A stretch of 38,200 bases of DNA from an uncultured Lachnospiraceae bacterium (GCA_947564645.1 CANOCU010000033.1:1-38200), one strand, 5' to 3'; counted from the first letter of the stretch, positions 17,153 to 24,850 are shown. Notes: generated by a model from the letters alone, not told the origin. Numbers and translations are program-made.

Positions 17153-19234
17153 TTACTCCACCACGACCCTTGCCCGGTCAAGATTCCGTATCTGCGTAAA
17201 AGGCGCCGTTTTATCTCCATTCCGTTCCGACTTCACGCGTACCACCGCAAAGTAGGTTCCCGGTTTCTCAAATATATGCACTATCTGCGCGGTTCCTCTG
17301 CGGCCGCCGTCACGCAGTTCCCACTCGCCTTTTTCCGGAAAATCGGTCTCACCATCGAAACTCCACTCTACGAAAGTCAGGCTGCCGGCTCCCTCCGGCA
17401 CCTCCGCCTCAGCGGTAAAACGTACCGTCTCACCCGCTTTGACATGGGCGCATTTGCTTCCGTTGGCATTCAGGAAGACCACTGGCTGCAGGCCGCCCCG
17501 CGCTATAGCCGAGTCTGCCACCAGTATATGGCCGCCGTCTACTTTATAATTGCTGGACGGCAGAGGTTCCACTCCTTCTTCCACCCACAGCGCCAGATCG
17601 ATCAGCGCCTGCTTTAAACCGGCAATATAACTGGTAGCGTGCAGTTCGTCCACGGACGCCGTGATATCGTCATGCAGTACGTTGTCGAAGTAATACAGGC
17701 GGCAGTAGTCCGTCTCTTTGCCGTCATGTTCCGAAGCTATCTTTCTCCGATACCAGTCTGCCTGCCATGGATAAGCCTGCTCATCCATCAGCGATGCACA
17801 GATGATAACCTTGCCCTGTACCAGGCCGTTCTGTTCACAGCCAGGCCCGTTGCCGCAGAACACCGGCCCTGCCAGCGTTTTCCGCTGCGGATAGAGCGGT
17901 TCTTTGTCGGCACCGCGAAACTGATCCCAGGCATGGTAATCCGCTGTGGGTACCTGATGTCTGTGATAGGTCTGGATCGCGATATAATCCGAATTGTCCA
18001 GATGCACCTCGTCTCCGCTCTCCATCAGTTCCAGGGTCTCCATAATCGGATCCGTGCCGAATCCGTCCGTCAGGTAAACGCGGCCGTCCGTAATCTTCCC
18101 CACCTGCAGCTTCTTACCCGCCGCCCTTCCGCTTACGATCGTCAGGACCAGGCCTTTCAGGTATAGATCATGCCCCTTTGCCGGAACGGGCAGCGCCGTC
18201 AATTCCAGCCAGGGTTCCGTGTCCGTCCCGGAACCGCTGATCATCTTCTTCCAGGCGTCGTTGACGCCGTTTCTCGTATCAACAGCCTTCTGCGCATCCT
18301 CTCCCTCCAGTGTCTGCAGCTTCTTTCCGGGCACATAGCACAGTTTGACCTTACTGTCCATGCAGATCCGTTCTTTCGCGGCGCTGCTTTCGGGATCGGC
18401 TCCCAGATAGCCGGGTTCTTTCCAGAACTCCTCGAAGTACGAAGGATCCATCAGCTTAACCCCCGGCAGCAGCACCGGCAGCGACCCGTCGTTTAAATCC
18501 GCACTGGAGAACCAGCTCTTAAGCGGATAACCGAATAATGTTGCTTCCCTGAGCGCCACCGCCTCTTCTTCATCCAGCCCCGCGTAAGGATCACCGCTGC
18601 CGCCTGCATCCACCGCGTCGATGATCTGTCCGATCTTGTTCCGCAGCAGCCGCTCCGCATGGGCACGGGTAGTCTGGCAATTCGGAATCGCATAAGGGGA
18701 TCCGATCACGTAAGGAGCCGCCCCGTCAAAAGCATTGGTATTCTCGATACAGGCGATGGTCCGGTATCCGCCGCCGCTGCCGCCGTATACATACCCGTAC
18801 GGACGGTGTTCATAGCCGTACACTTTTCTCGCCATCACCCGGGAATACTCCGCCGTCGCCGCACTGGAACGGTAGGACATGGTATGGTCATCCGAGTTGG
18901 TAAAGATCGCGCCGGAACCCATATTGGACTCTACATAGTAAGCGCCGTGCGTGATACAGAAGGCGATCTTGTCGTCAATGCCCGTCACCGCCACCGAGGC
19001 CAGTTCCTCCTCCGGCTCTGGAAAAGGGGACAGATATTGATAGAACCGCTCCTCATAATCTTCCGCTTCCGGGAAGCAGAAGGAGAACTTCACCGGCGTT
19101 CCCTCGAAGCCGCCGTGCATATATCGAAAAGGGATCTGGCGCCCGTCATCCAGTTCCCGTACGCGCGGTTCATCGATATCGATGTAGCCCCTGCTAAACT
19201 GCTCATCTTTTGCTGCGTCATAAATTTCGTTCAT
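17153..19234 (-). CDS. Large alpha/beta-hydrolase (tannase-like triad) with C-terminal PKD domain
   Basis: 693 residues, no signal peptide. Ser153 sits in the nucleophile elbow GYVYGGSGGGYRTIA; Asp484 in ICASLMDEQAYPWQADWY and His521 in LYYFDNVLHDD fall where tannase/feruloyl-esterase family proteins have their Asp and His, and LIDLALWVEEG resembles the end of those enzymes. About 330 residues between Ser and Asp form a large insertion or lid. Residues ~595-693 look like a PKD beta-sandwich (VRFTAEAEV, FVEWSFDG, VHIFEKPGTYFAVVRV). Start 19234 has AAGGAGGT. It lies between the sugar transporter and GH78, nine bases from the latter, so a role in removing acyl groups (acetyl, feruloyl, galloyl) from a rhamnosylated substrate is plausible. 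The triad is my reading of the sequence; the substrate is inference. Confidence 0.65.
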   Translation of the reverse strand: MNEIYDAAKDEQFSRGYIDIDEPRVRELDDGRQIPFRYMHGGFEGTPVKFSFCFPEAEDYEERFYQYLSPFPEPEEELASVAVTGIDDKIAFCITHGAYYVESNMGSGAIFTNSDDHTMSYRSSAATAEYSRVMARKVYGYEHRPYGYVYGGSGGGYRTIACIENTNAFDGAAPYVIGSPYAIPNCQTTRAHAERLLRNKIGQIIDAVDAGGSGDPYAGLDEEEAVALREATLFGYPLKSWFSSADLNDGSLPVLLPGVKLMDPSYFEEFWKEPGYLGADPESSAAKERICMDSKVKLCYVPGKKLQTLEGEDAQKAVDTRNGVNDAWKKMISGSGTDTEPWLELTALPVPAKGHDLYLKGLVLTIVSGRAAGKKLQVGKITDGRVYLTDGFGTDPIMETLELMESGDEVHLDNSDYIAIQTYHRHQVPTADYHAWDQFRGADKEPLYPQRKTLAGPVFCGNGPGCEQNGLVQGKVIICASLMDEQAYPWQADWYRRKIASEHDGKETDYCRLYYFDNVLHDDITASVDELHATSYIAGLKQALIDLALWVEEGVEPLPSSNYKVDGGHILVADSAIARGGLQPVVFLNANGSKCAHVKAGETVRFTAEAEVPEGAGSLTFVEWSFDGETDFPEKGEWELRDGGRRGTAQIVHIFEKPGTYFAVVRVKSERNGDKTAPFTQIRNLDRARVVVE

Positions 19235-19316
19235 CTCATAACCTCCTTAAATTCCGTCAGGCTAAAGCCGTCCGTATTCCTGCCGTATCGTCCGCCGCAT
19301 ATGTCAGACAGAATGC

Positions 19317-20693
19317 TTATTCCGTGATGTCCTGTGCATACTTTGCTCTTCTGGCCTCGTTTTCCTCCCGGATCTGTCCGATCTGTTTGTTTAAGGTATA
19401 GCCCTTCAGAGAGAGTGCAACAAGCACATAGAGCACCATGGGTACGATGCTGAACAACATACGGATCATAGTCATTGCACTGGCAGGCATCGTCGCCGCA
19501 TCCCCGGTGTATCCGCTCATGGACATCAGGACACCCAGTGCCGCCGCCCCAAACGAAGCGCCGATCTTACCGCCCAGTCCGACAAGACTGCTCATAGTGC
19601 CTTCCATCCTGTGGTTTCCCTTCCATTCATTGAAATCCGCACATTCAATGACGACCAGGGCGATCAGCATACTCGCCGGAACCGTCCCTGCACCCCACAG
19701 GATCGCAGCGATCGCAAGAAGCGCCACATTTCCGCCTGCCACAAAATTCAAGAAATAGCCGAAGGCAGATACAAGGAAACCAATCATCATCAATTTTACC
19801 GTAGAGAACTTAGCGATCAGTTTGGGGAAGAAAAGCGCCAGCGGCAGTGCCACAATCTGCGCTGCGGCCGTGATTCCCATAAGCCCTACATCCCCTACGA
19901 TATAAGTAAAGTAATAAGTCTGTACGCCCATATTCGTCACGAAATTGAATACAAACGTCATAAGCACAAGGATCAGAATATATTTATTCACTCTGATCAG
20001 TTTGAAAATATCGGATACTTTCAATTTCTCTGCATCTGCCGTTTCCACATCCACATCATAGATCTCCGGTACGAAAAGCATACGCAGCAGGCCAACTGCC
20101 GCCAGTGGCACTGCGAACATCAGGATCAGTCTGCTCCATCTGGCTCCGGACGTAGCGATCGAACCCATCAGCATTGGGAATGTGATATTGAAGACAACGG
20201 CTGCCAGCATGGTGATGATACTGCCATAGGAGGTCTGTTTCACGATCTGTCCGCCCTTAAAAGCGCGTACCATATATGGTGTACCGTTAGCGTTCAGGAA
20301 AGTATAACAGACGGAATTCGCCAGCGCATACATTACAAAGATCCAAATCAGTTTCGCCGTCATACTGAAGCTTTCCGGACAGGAGAACAACAGCCATGTG
20401 CATAGCCAGATCGCTACGATAAAGATTTCATAGGGACGTGCTTTCCCCCATCTTGTCTTCGTCCTGTCAACAATAAATCCCGCAAACATGTCTGTCACAC
20501 CGTCCAGAACCTTGCTGGCCACCAGAATGATACTGATATAAGCCGGTGACACCTTTAACGTATCCGTACAATAAATCATCAGAAATCCCAGCATCAATGT
20601 TACGATCGCCGAGGAAACCATCCTGCTGTTCCACAGAAGCAGTTTGCCAAACCCTAATCTTTCATCTTCATTTTTTTCCTTTGTCTTACCCAT
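19317..20693 (-). CDS. GPH/MelB-type sugar:cation symporter
   Basis: 458 residues with about 12 membrane helices of the glycoside-pentoside-hexuronide family. Diagnostic stretches: SKVLDGVTDMFAGFIVDRTKTRWGKARPYE (first 20 residues define the GPH D-x-x-T-D motif region) and YTFLNANGTPYM in the first half, and ALVVIECADFNEWKGNHRMEG near residue 365. Imports a sugar or glycoside by Na+ or H+ coupling. Start 20693 has GAGAAGGAAAG upstream. First gene of the operon controlled from the conserved promoter at 20847-20940; followed after 82 bases by the alpha/beta-hydrolase. Together with the ABC importer it gives the locus two different uptake routes. Confidence 0.92.
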   Translation of the reverse strand: MGKTKEKNEDERLGFGKLLLWNSRMVSSAIVTLMLGFLMIYCTDTLKVSPAYISIILVASKVLDGVTDMFAGFIVDRTKTRWGKARPYEIFIVAIWLCTWLLFSCPESFSMTAKLIWIFVMYALANSVCYTFLNANGTPYMVRAFKGGQIVKQTSYGSIITMLAAVVFNITFPMLMGSIATSGARWSRLILMFAVPLAAVGLLRMLFVPEIYDVDVETADAEKLKVSDIFKLIRVNKYILILVLMTFVFNFVTNMGVQTYYFTYIVGDVGLMGITAAAQIVALPLALFFPKLIAKFSTVKLMMIGFLVSAFGYFLNFVAGGNVALLAIAAILWGAGTVPASMLIALVVIECADFNEWKGNHRMEGTMSSLVGLGGKIGASFGAAALGVLMSMSGYTGDAATMPASAMTMIRMLFSIVPMVLYVLVALSLKGYTLNKQIGQIREENEARRAKYAQDITE

Positions 20694-20840
20694 TTGCTTT
20701 CCTTCTCTCCTTTCCCTGTCCGATCCCTGCAGGATCCCTTCAACATTTTCTTCCCTCCCGGCTGTTCAGACCGAATCCTTCCGGATGCCTGCTGCACTGA
20801 ATTGCTTTTGCTGTCCGAACCGCCCGGATCGTTATCTGCT
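20694..20840 (-). other. Long leader of the sugar transporter mRNA
   Basis: About 150 bases separate the predicted -10 (20847-20852) from the transporter start. The stretch has small dyads (for example GATCC around TGCA near 20725-20745) but no recognised riboswitch. A short minus-strand open frame from 20848 across this leader has basic, low-complexity composition and no clear ribosome site; it is not called as a gene. Confidence 0.35.
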
Positions 20841-20940
20841 GCATTCATTATAAGAGATGGTCCTGACCAAACAGGTATCCGTTTTCGCTCTTTTGTATCC
20901 TTTTTATCCAGAATCAGCCATCGTATTCAATTTGGATATA
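20841..20940 (-). promoter_or_regulatory. AraC-type activated promoter of the sugar transporter operon
   Basis: On the minus strand a consensus -10 TATAAT lies at 20847-20852, but there is no TTGACA-like -35 17 bases upstream (CCTGTT instead), as expected for an activator-dependent promoter. Upstream are GGATAC/GGATAA repeats and an AT-rich block (TATCCAAATT). The whole 100 bases align without gaps to 27265-27364 at about 67 of 100 positions, with long conserved blocks near the -10 and in the upstream boxes. The AraC protein encoded just upstream is the obvious candidate activator. Confidence 0.7.
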
Positions 20941-20972
20941 GGATAGCCAAAAATTGTACCTTCCTTTGTCGT

Positions 20973-21001
20973 AAAAAAAGGGAGTGACCAAACGTCACTC
21001 C
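20973..21001 (-). terminator. Intrinsic terminator of the AraC gene
   Basis: Stem GGAGTGAC (20981-20988) / GTCACTCC (20994-21001) with a five-base loop, followed on the minus strand by seven T (20973-20979). It separates AraC transcription from the transporter operon, supporting an independent promoter for the latter. Confidence 0.85.
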
Positions 21002-21037
21002 TGTTACAGCCCCATATACCCTTCCGCCTGCTGCCGC

Positions 21038-21103
21038 TTACCGCACAAATCCCTGCACCCTTCTGATCCATGCCACAGGGTCAATTTCCTCTTTCAGTCT
21101 CAT
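21038..21103 (-). pseudogene. Truncated small partner gene overlapping the AraC stop
   Basis: A 21-codon frame starts with an ATG overlapping the AraC stop by four bases (ATGA) and has GAAGGAGAACAGGC as ribosome site. Its peptide MRLKEEIDPVAWIRRVQGF lines up with MRLRDGIDLVAFIKEVKTC, the start of the 76-residue small protein at 26914-27144. It then hits TAA, and the rest of the family sequence is not found before the terminator. So this looks like a cut-down remnant of a conserved AraC-small-protein pair, although translation of the short peptide is still possible. Confidence 0.6.
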
Positions 21104-22356
21104 GCCTGTTCTCCTTCCTTTCCGATCCTGTCCCTGTATGCGGCGGGCGTCATTCCCACAACCTCCTGGAACACCCTGCTGAAATAATTTCTCGTCCCGA
21201 ACTGCAGCGTGTCACTGATCTCCTGAATACTTTTCCCCGACGTCATCAGCGCTATCTTGGCGTACTCAATCCGTGCCTGCTTGATATAATCTGAGACTTT
21301 GATCCCCATCTCCTTATAGAACTTTCTCGTGAAATAATAAGTAGCATAGCCCATCTGCGCGGCAATCTCGTCCACGTCCAGCGGTTTCGTCACATTGGCC
21401 CGGATGTAATCACAGCATTCCTGAATCGTCTTGGAGATTAACGGATTCTCCCTGCCGTCATGAACACGCCTCACATAGGCGTCCAGCATTTCCGCATTGA
21501 GGTTTTTCAGCTTCGTAACCGTATCCATCCGCTCAATCTCCGTGTGATACTTTACTTCCATCTCCTTCGCCGTCTTGATCGGCATACCTCCCTGTATCGC
21601 CGCCCGGCAGCACAGGGAACAGAAGACCAGCATCTCATTCTTAACGTCCCGCAGCGTATTACCGGAGACCGGTGTCAACTCGCTCTCGAAATCCTGCCGT
21701 CCGTCATAAATCTCCCTGTAATTCAGATTGCCGTCCGTCACTGCCTTAAGCAGCAACATTTCCCCGTTCATGACACGTTCCGGATCATTCACCATGGCAA
21801 ATGCCGTCCCTTCCTCCTCTTCCACAAACTGTTTCGTCCGTTCATCCTGAAAAAGAAAATCCACCGGCAAAATTCTCTCCGCCGTCAACGTATAATGCAG
21901 CATCTTGACATACTGATTCATCATTGGCAGCGTCACTACCGGCACCATAGCCAGCATTCTCGTCAATTGCCGCCGCAGAAAGACAGAAGATATCCTTTCC
22001 CGCAGGGAATCCTCGATGTATTTGACCGAAGTCTTGCTCAGAAACATGGGACCCATCAGCACCCGGCATAACCACATCCCTTCAGATATCATATCCTCCG
22101 CCACCCATACCAAGCCAATAGGATCACTCAGGACCACCGGCCTGTCCCACTTTCTCTGATCTTCATAGAGAAAATCCAGGCAGTCGCCAAGTTCCAGAAA
22201 AGACCAAATCTCTTTCTCATTCATGCAGGTAGAATAATATAATTCCCTGTTTGATCCCAGGCTCCACATCGCAAGATCCGCCCCGGCGAAAACATTCGCC
22301 GCCAGAAACCGGCCTCTCACTTCCACCGCAAATTCATCTACGTCTATTTTCTTCAT
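21100..22356 (-). CDS. AraC-family transcriptional activator of the glycan locus
   Basis: 418 residues. Residues ~1-300 form a large, cytoplasmic sensory/linker region (no membrane helix) of a type common in Lachnospiraceae AraC proteins; 308-412 contain the two helix-turn-helix motifs (LDVDEIAAQMGYATYYFTRK and IQEISDTLQFGTRNYFSRVF) ending in EVVGMTPAAYRDRIG. Start 22356 is preceded by GGCGGAAAG. It has its own terminator downstream and the 35-bp shared element upstream (22395-22429). By position it most likely activates the GPH transporter-esterase-GH78 operon through the promoter at 20841-20940. Inducer unknown, probably a rhamnose-derived sugar. Confidence 0.92.
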   Translation of the reverse strand: MKKIDVDEFAVEVRGRFLAANVFAGADLAMWSLGSNRELYYSTCMNEKEIWSFLELGDCLDFLYEDQRKWDRPVVLSDPIGLVWVAEDMISEGMWLCRVLMGPMFLSKTSVKYIEDSLRERISSVFLRRQLTRMLAMVPVVTLPMMNQYVKMLHYTLTAERILPVDFLFQDERTKQFVEEEEGTAFAMVNDPERVMNGEMLLLKAVTDGNLNYREIYDGRQDFESELTPVSGNTLRDVKNEMLVFCSLCCRAAIQGGMPIKTAKEMEVKYHTEIERMDTVTKLKNLNAEMLDAYVRRVHDGRENPLISKTIQECCDYIRANVTKPLDVDEIAAQMGYATYYFTRKFYKEMGIKVSDYIKQARIEYAKIALMTSGKSIQEISDTLQFGTRNYFSRVFQEVVGMTPAAYRDRIGKEGEQA

Positions 22357-22394
22357 GTATTCTTTCCGCCTGTTCTGCTTGTTTCAAAAACACA

Positions 22395-22429
22395 TATCGT
22401 AAACGACCTCAGAAATTTCGTTTACTGTA
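22395..22429 (-). promoter_or_regulatory. 35-bp element upstream of AraC, copy of the GH2 operator
   Basis: Matches 7848-7882 at 31 of 35 positions. Here the inverted pair GTAAACGA (22399-22406) and TCGTTTAC (22418-22425) is perfect with an 11-base spacer, i.e. 19 bases centre to centre. It lies 39-73 bases upstream of the AraC start. Likely the binding site of one common regulator, LacI-like or CcpA-like in appearance; no LacI-family gene is present in the window. Confidence 0.65.
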
Positions 22430-22435
22430 CTCAGG

Positions 22436-22512
22436 TCAACGGTACAGGTCTTCCAACGTGATCATTTTCCTGACACGCCTTTTGGAACAGAAAATCCAGC
22501 GCTTCCTCCATG
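22436..22512 (-). pseudogene. Collapsed relic of a DUF234-type ATPase gene
   Basis: On the minus strand this stretch reads MEEALDFLFQKACQ and then, in another frame, MITLEDLYR and stop. The first block matches residues 85-98 (MEEVLDFLFQRSCQ) and the second the last nine residues (LITLEDMYR) of the intact ATPase at 23255-24634. Nucleotide identity is high in both halves (for example 27 of 30 bases around the stop). About 350 codons between them are missing, and the two parental sites share TGATC at the junction. The upstream part of the gene is not visible beyond about 22512. Confidence 0.75.
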
Positions 22513-22686
22513 AGCGCACACCGGATACTCCGGTAGACTCCCCAAATTTGCTGTTCTCACCATTCTTCGTACTGCACATATTCTATTAGTAATCATAATT
22601 CCCATGACATAACCGGTATGCAGAATTGAAAAATCACCTGAAAAAGATGACTTTTCAATTGAAAATGCTCCGACACGGAGGTCATC

Positions 22687-23163
22687 ATGAAATTCTACCC
22701 AAACGCTTATGCAAAGATCACAGGCAGCGCCGACCACCCTTCCCTGCACGGGACCGCCTACTTCTATCCGGTTCCGTCCGGCGGCGTGCTGATCGAGACG
22801 GAAGTCTACGGTCTGCCATATGAAAATGAATCACCCTACAGTCAGTTCTACGCTATGCACATCCACGAAACGGGCGACTGCTCCCCTCCCTTCGATAAGA
22901 CCGGTATGCACTACAATCCCGGCGGACTGCCGCATCCGGATCATGCCGGCGATCTGCCGCCCCTTCTCGGCAACAGAGGCTACGCCTACGGCGCCTTTTA
23001 TACCGACCGGTTTGAACTACCGGAGATCATTGGCCGCTCCCTGATCATCCACAGCGCGCCCGACGATTTCACCACGCAGCCTTCCGGAAACGCCGGCGAC
23101 AAGATCGGATGCGGCGTGATCACCGAAAACCATGAAATACCGGGATGGTTCCCCTCCGCATAG
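22687..23163 (+). CDS. Cu/Zn superoxide dismutase family protein
   Basis: 158 residues, no signal peptide. All metal ligands of the Cu/Zn SOD fold are present: copper ligands His58, His60 (AMHIHETGDCS), bridging His75 (GMHYNP) and His122 (LIIHSAPDDF); zinc ligands His83, His86, Asp89 (PHPDHAGDL). The structural disulfide pair Cys65 and Cys142 is kept. The arginine that normally guides superoxide into the active site (GNAGSR in animal enzymes) is Lys139 here (GNAGDK). Known bacterial SodC proteins are usually exported; this one appears cytoplasmic, as in other anaerobic Clostridia members. Start 22687 has CGGAGGTC. A short AT-rich dyad (around 22626-22655) precedes it. It stands alone, convergent with the ATPase gene. 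Confidence 0.85.
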   Translation: MKFYPNAYAKITGSADHPSLHGTAYFYPVPSGGVLIETEVYGLPYENESPYSQFYAMHIHETGDCSPPFDKTGMHYNPGGLPHPDHAGDLPPLLGNRGYAYGAFYTDRFELPEIIGRSLIIHSAPDDFTTQPSGNAGDKIGCGVITENHEIPGWFPSA

Positions 23164-23254
23164 GAGCGGAACCGCAAATTCACCGATCATAATCCGCCAC
23201 AATCCGAATCGCGATTTCCTTTGCCAGCGAACCTGGATACATTCATGCCGTCTG

Positions 23255-24634
23255 TCATCGGTACATGTCTTCCAGCGTGATCAGTATCAAATTCCCCTCC
23301 TGCTTTGCCGTAAACCCTGCCCTGCTGAAGAAACCGTATTTATAGCAGGAAAATCCGCTCTCCTCAACCTGCCGGATCTCGGCACGGATCATCTCTGCAG
23401 ACACGGGTTCCCTGCGAAACTTTGCCTCATAGAAAATATATCCTTTGGCATCCCTGGTCACAATATCAAATTCTCCGTTTCTTTTTCGAATCGGATCATC
23501 ATAATAATATTTACCGATCTTTTCAAAGGGCTCTTCCAACAATCCTCTTCTGTTTAAACGGATCAAATACTGCTTACAGATTATTTCAAAAATATGCGGC
23601 ACATATTGCGTCTCAAAATCCTCTTTGATATAGCGGTCATAGAATGTTTCCGATTCCATAACATTCATCTGGGACAGATAACGGAAGATATACCGGTAAT
23701 AAAACAGTGACAAATTATCAACGATCCGATAACTTACCTTTTTACGGTTATTCTCATCGTTGAGCGGAGCCTGCCTCTCTACCATCTCCATACGGATCAG
23801 CTTATCCAGAACATCGACCATGGCAGGGCCGCTGGATACATGGGACTGGGAAAGGATATCGCTGTATTTTGAAAAGCCGCGTGATAGTGCATCAAAGACT
23901 TCATTCGCATTAATCGGTCTGGAAATCTCGGATCTTAAATACATCGATACCTCATTCTCCAGCCGTGCCCCCGGAGCGGCAATGAGTTCCGTTATATTCT
24001 CCCGTACGGTAAGCCCCGGATCGATCAGCTTGTTAAAATAGGGAATGCCGCCAAACACACTATATAATCTGACTTTATCCTCATCTGAAAACGCAGGATA
24101 GAACAGCGCCGACTCAAAATAGTCCATTGGTTTCAGGTTGATCGTCAGATCTATGCGCCCATACAGCGGATTCTCGACAAAAAGAAGCGATTGCATAGCA
24201 TCCACAAAAGAACCGCACAAAATAAGCCTGATCCTGGAACGGTCATGATACTTATCGATCAAAGACTGAAGAATGCTGTCCATTCCCTTTACACAATCCC
24301 GCAGATAAGAATACTCATCCAACACAAAGATCAGGCTATTCTGACACGATCTTTGGAATAGAAAATCCAAAACCTCCTCCATATTTCCAAAGGCCGGCTT
24401 CGGCAGATGAAATTCCCCGGCGATCAATACTGCCAGACTATCCACGTTGTTCCACTCTGTTGTCTGTTTGCACTCATAATAAATACCCGGAATATCCGAT
24501 TCCCGCAATACCTGTTTGATCAGTTCACTCTTTCCGACACGTCTGCGCCCGTAAATCAAAGACACCGTCTGGCGCTCCCCCTCCAACATGCGATGCAGTT
24601 TTTTCCTCTGCTCTGTTCTGCCAACAAACTTCAT
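23255..24634 (-). CDS. AAA ATPase of the DUF234 family (ATPase fused to PD-(D/E)XK-like domain)
   Basis: 459 residues. Walker A GRRRVGKS at 29-36, Walker B LIFVLDEY at 101-108, followed by a sensor-like LILCGS. Residues ~200-330 hold a winged-helix-like region (LSRGFSKYSDILSQSHV). The C-terminal part has the DUF234 nuclease-like pattern: Glu388 and Asp390 in NGEFDIVTRD, Glu403 and Lys405 in FYEAKF. Members are widespread in Clostridia and archaea, with role unproven; possible links are DNA processing or defence. Start 24634 has GAGGTGC. It has a strong sigma-A-type promoter with tandem repeats upstream, and a shattered paralogue at 22436-22512. Confidence 0.85.
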   Translation of the reverse strand: MKFVGRTEQRKKLHRMLEGERQTVSLIYGRRRVGKSELIKQVLRESDIPGIYYECKQTTEWNNVDSLAVLIAGEFHLPKPAFGNMEEVLDFLFQRSCQNSLIFVLDEYSYLRDCVKGMDSILQSLIDKYHDRSRIRLILCGSFVDAMQSLLFVENPLYGRIDLTINLKPMDYFESALFYPAFSDEDKVRLYSVFGGIPYFNKLIDPGLTVRENITELIAAPGARLENEVSMYLRSEISRPINANEVFDALSRGFSKYSDILSQSHVSSGPAMVDVLDKLIRMEMVERQAPLNDENNRKKVSYRIVDNLSLFYYRYIFRYLSQMNVMESETFYDRYIKEDFETQYVPHIFEIICKQYLIRLNRRGLLEEPFEKIGKYYYDDPIRKRNGEFDIVTRDAKGYIFYEAKFRREPVSAEMIRAEIRQVEESGFSCYKYGFFSRAGFTAKQEGNLILITLEDMYR

Positions 24635-24708
24635 ACTTGCACCTCATATTTTTCCAGACACAAATTCTCAAACTTACCTTTCTCCTCAAAACCGACTTCG
24701 TTGCATTC

Positions 24709-24737
24709 AATATAGCATATTGGAAAAGCAAAGTCAA
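24709..24737 (-). promoter_or_regulatory. Sigma-A-type promoter of the ATPase gene
   Basis: On the minus strand TTGACT (24732-24737), a 17-base spacer and TATATT (24709-24714) form a near-consensus promoter about 75 bases upstream of the start codon. Confidence 0.85.
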
Positions 24738-24738
24738 T

Positions 24739-24779
24739 TTTTACTCGGATTCATCCGAGTCGGTTTCATCCGAGTAAAA
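24739..24779 (-). repeat. Tandem 15-bp repeats/dyad next to the ATPase promoter
   Basis: Two adjacent 15-bp direct repeats (24746-24760 and 24761-24775; 14 of 15 identical; minus-strand ACTCGGATGAATCCG and ACTCGGATGAAACCG) sit directly upstream of the -35. The block is also framed by a 12-bp inverted repeat TTTTACTCGGAT (24739-24750) / ATCCGAGTAAAA (24768-24779). The arrangement fits an operator for a repressor or activator that controls the ATPase gene. Confidence 0.65.
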
Positions 24780-24850
24780 GTTTGATATCGGTTCCCATCT
24801 CAAAGACGATCTGGAACCAGAGAAAGAATCAACATACAAATACGGCGGGT

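Noticed and set aside
20654-20848. 64-codon minus-strand frame in the transporter leader, overlapping the transporter start
   Set aside because: Lysine/serine-rich with no clear ribosome site, and it overlaps a well-supported start codon. A regulatory upstream ORF cannot be excluded.
22500-22750. Minus-strand frame 22462-22749 (95 codons)
   Set aside because: Runs across the ATPase relic and the SOD start in antisense; no protein similarity outside the relic.
24780-24850. Possible hairpin GGTTCC/GGAACC between the ATPase promoter and the MATE stop
   Set aside because: Arms only six bases, long interrupted loop, no T-run after the MATE stop on the minus strand.
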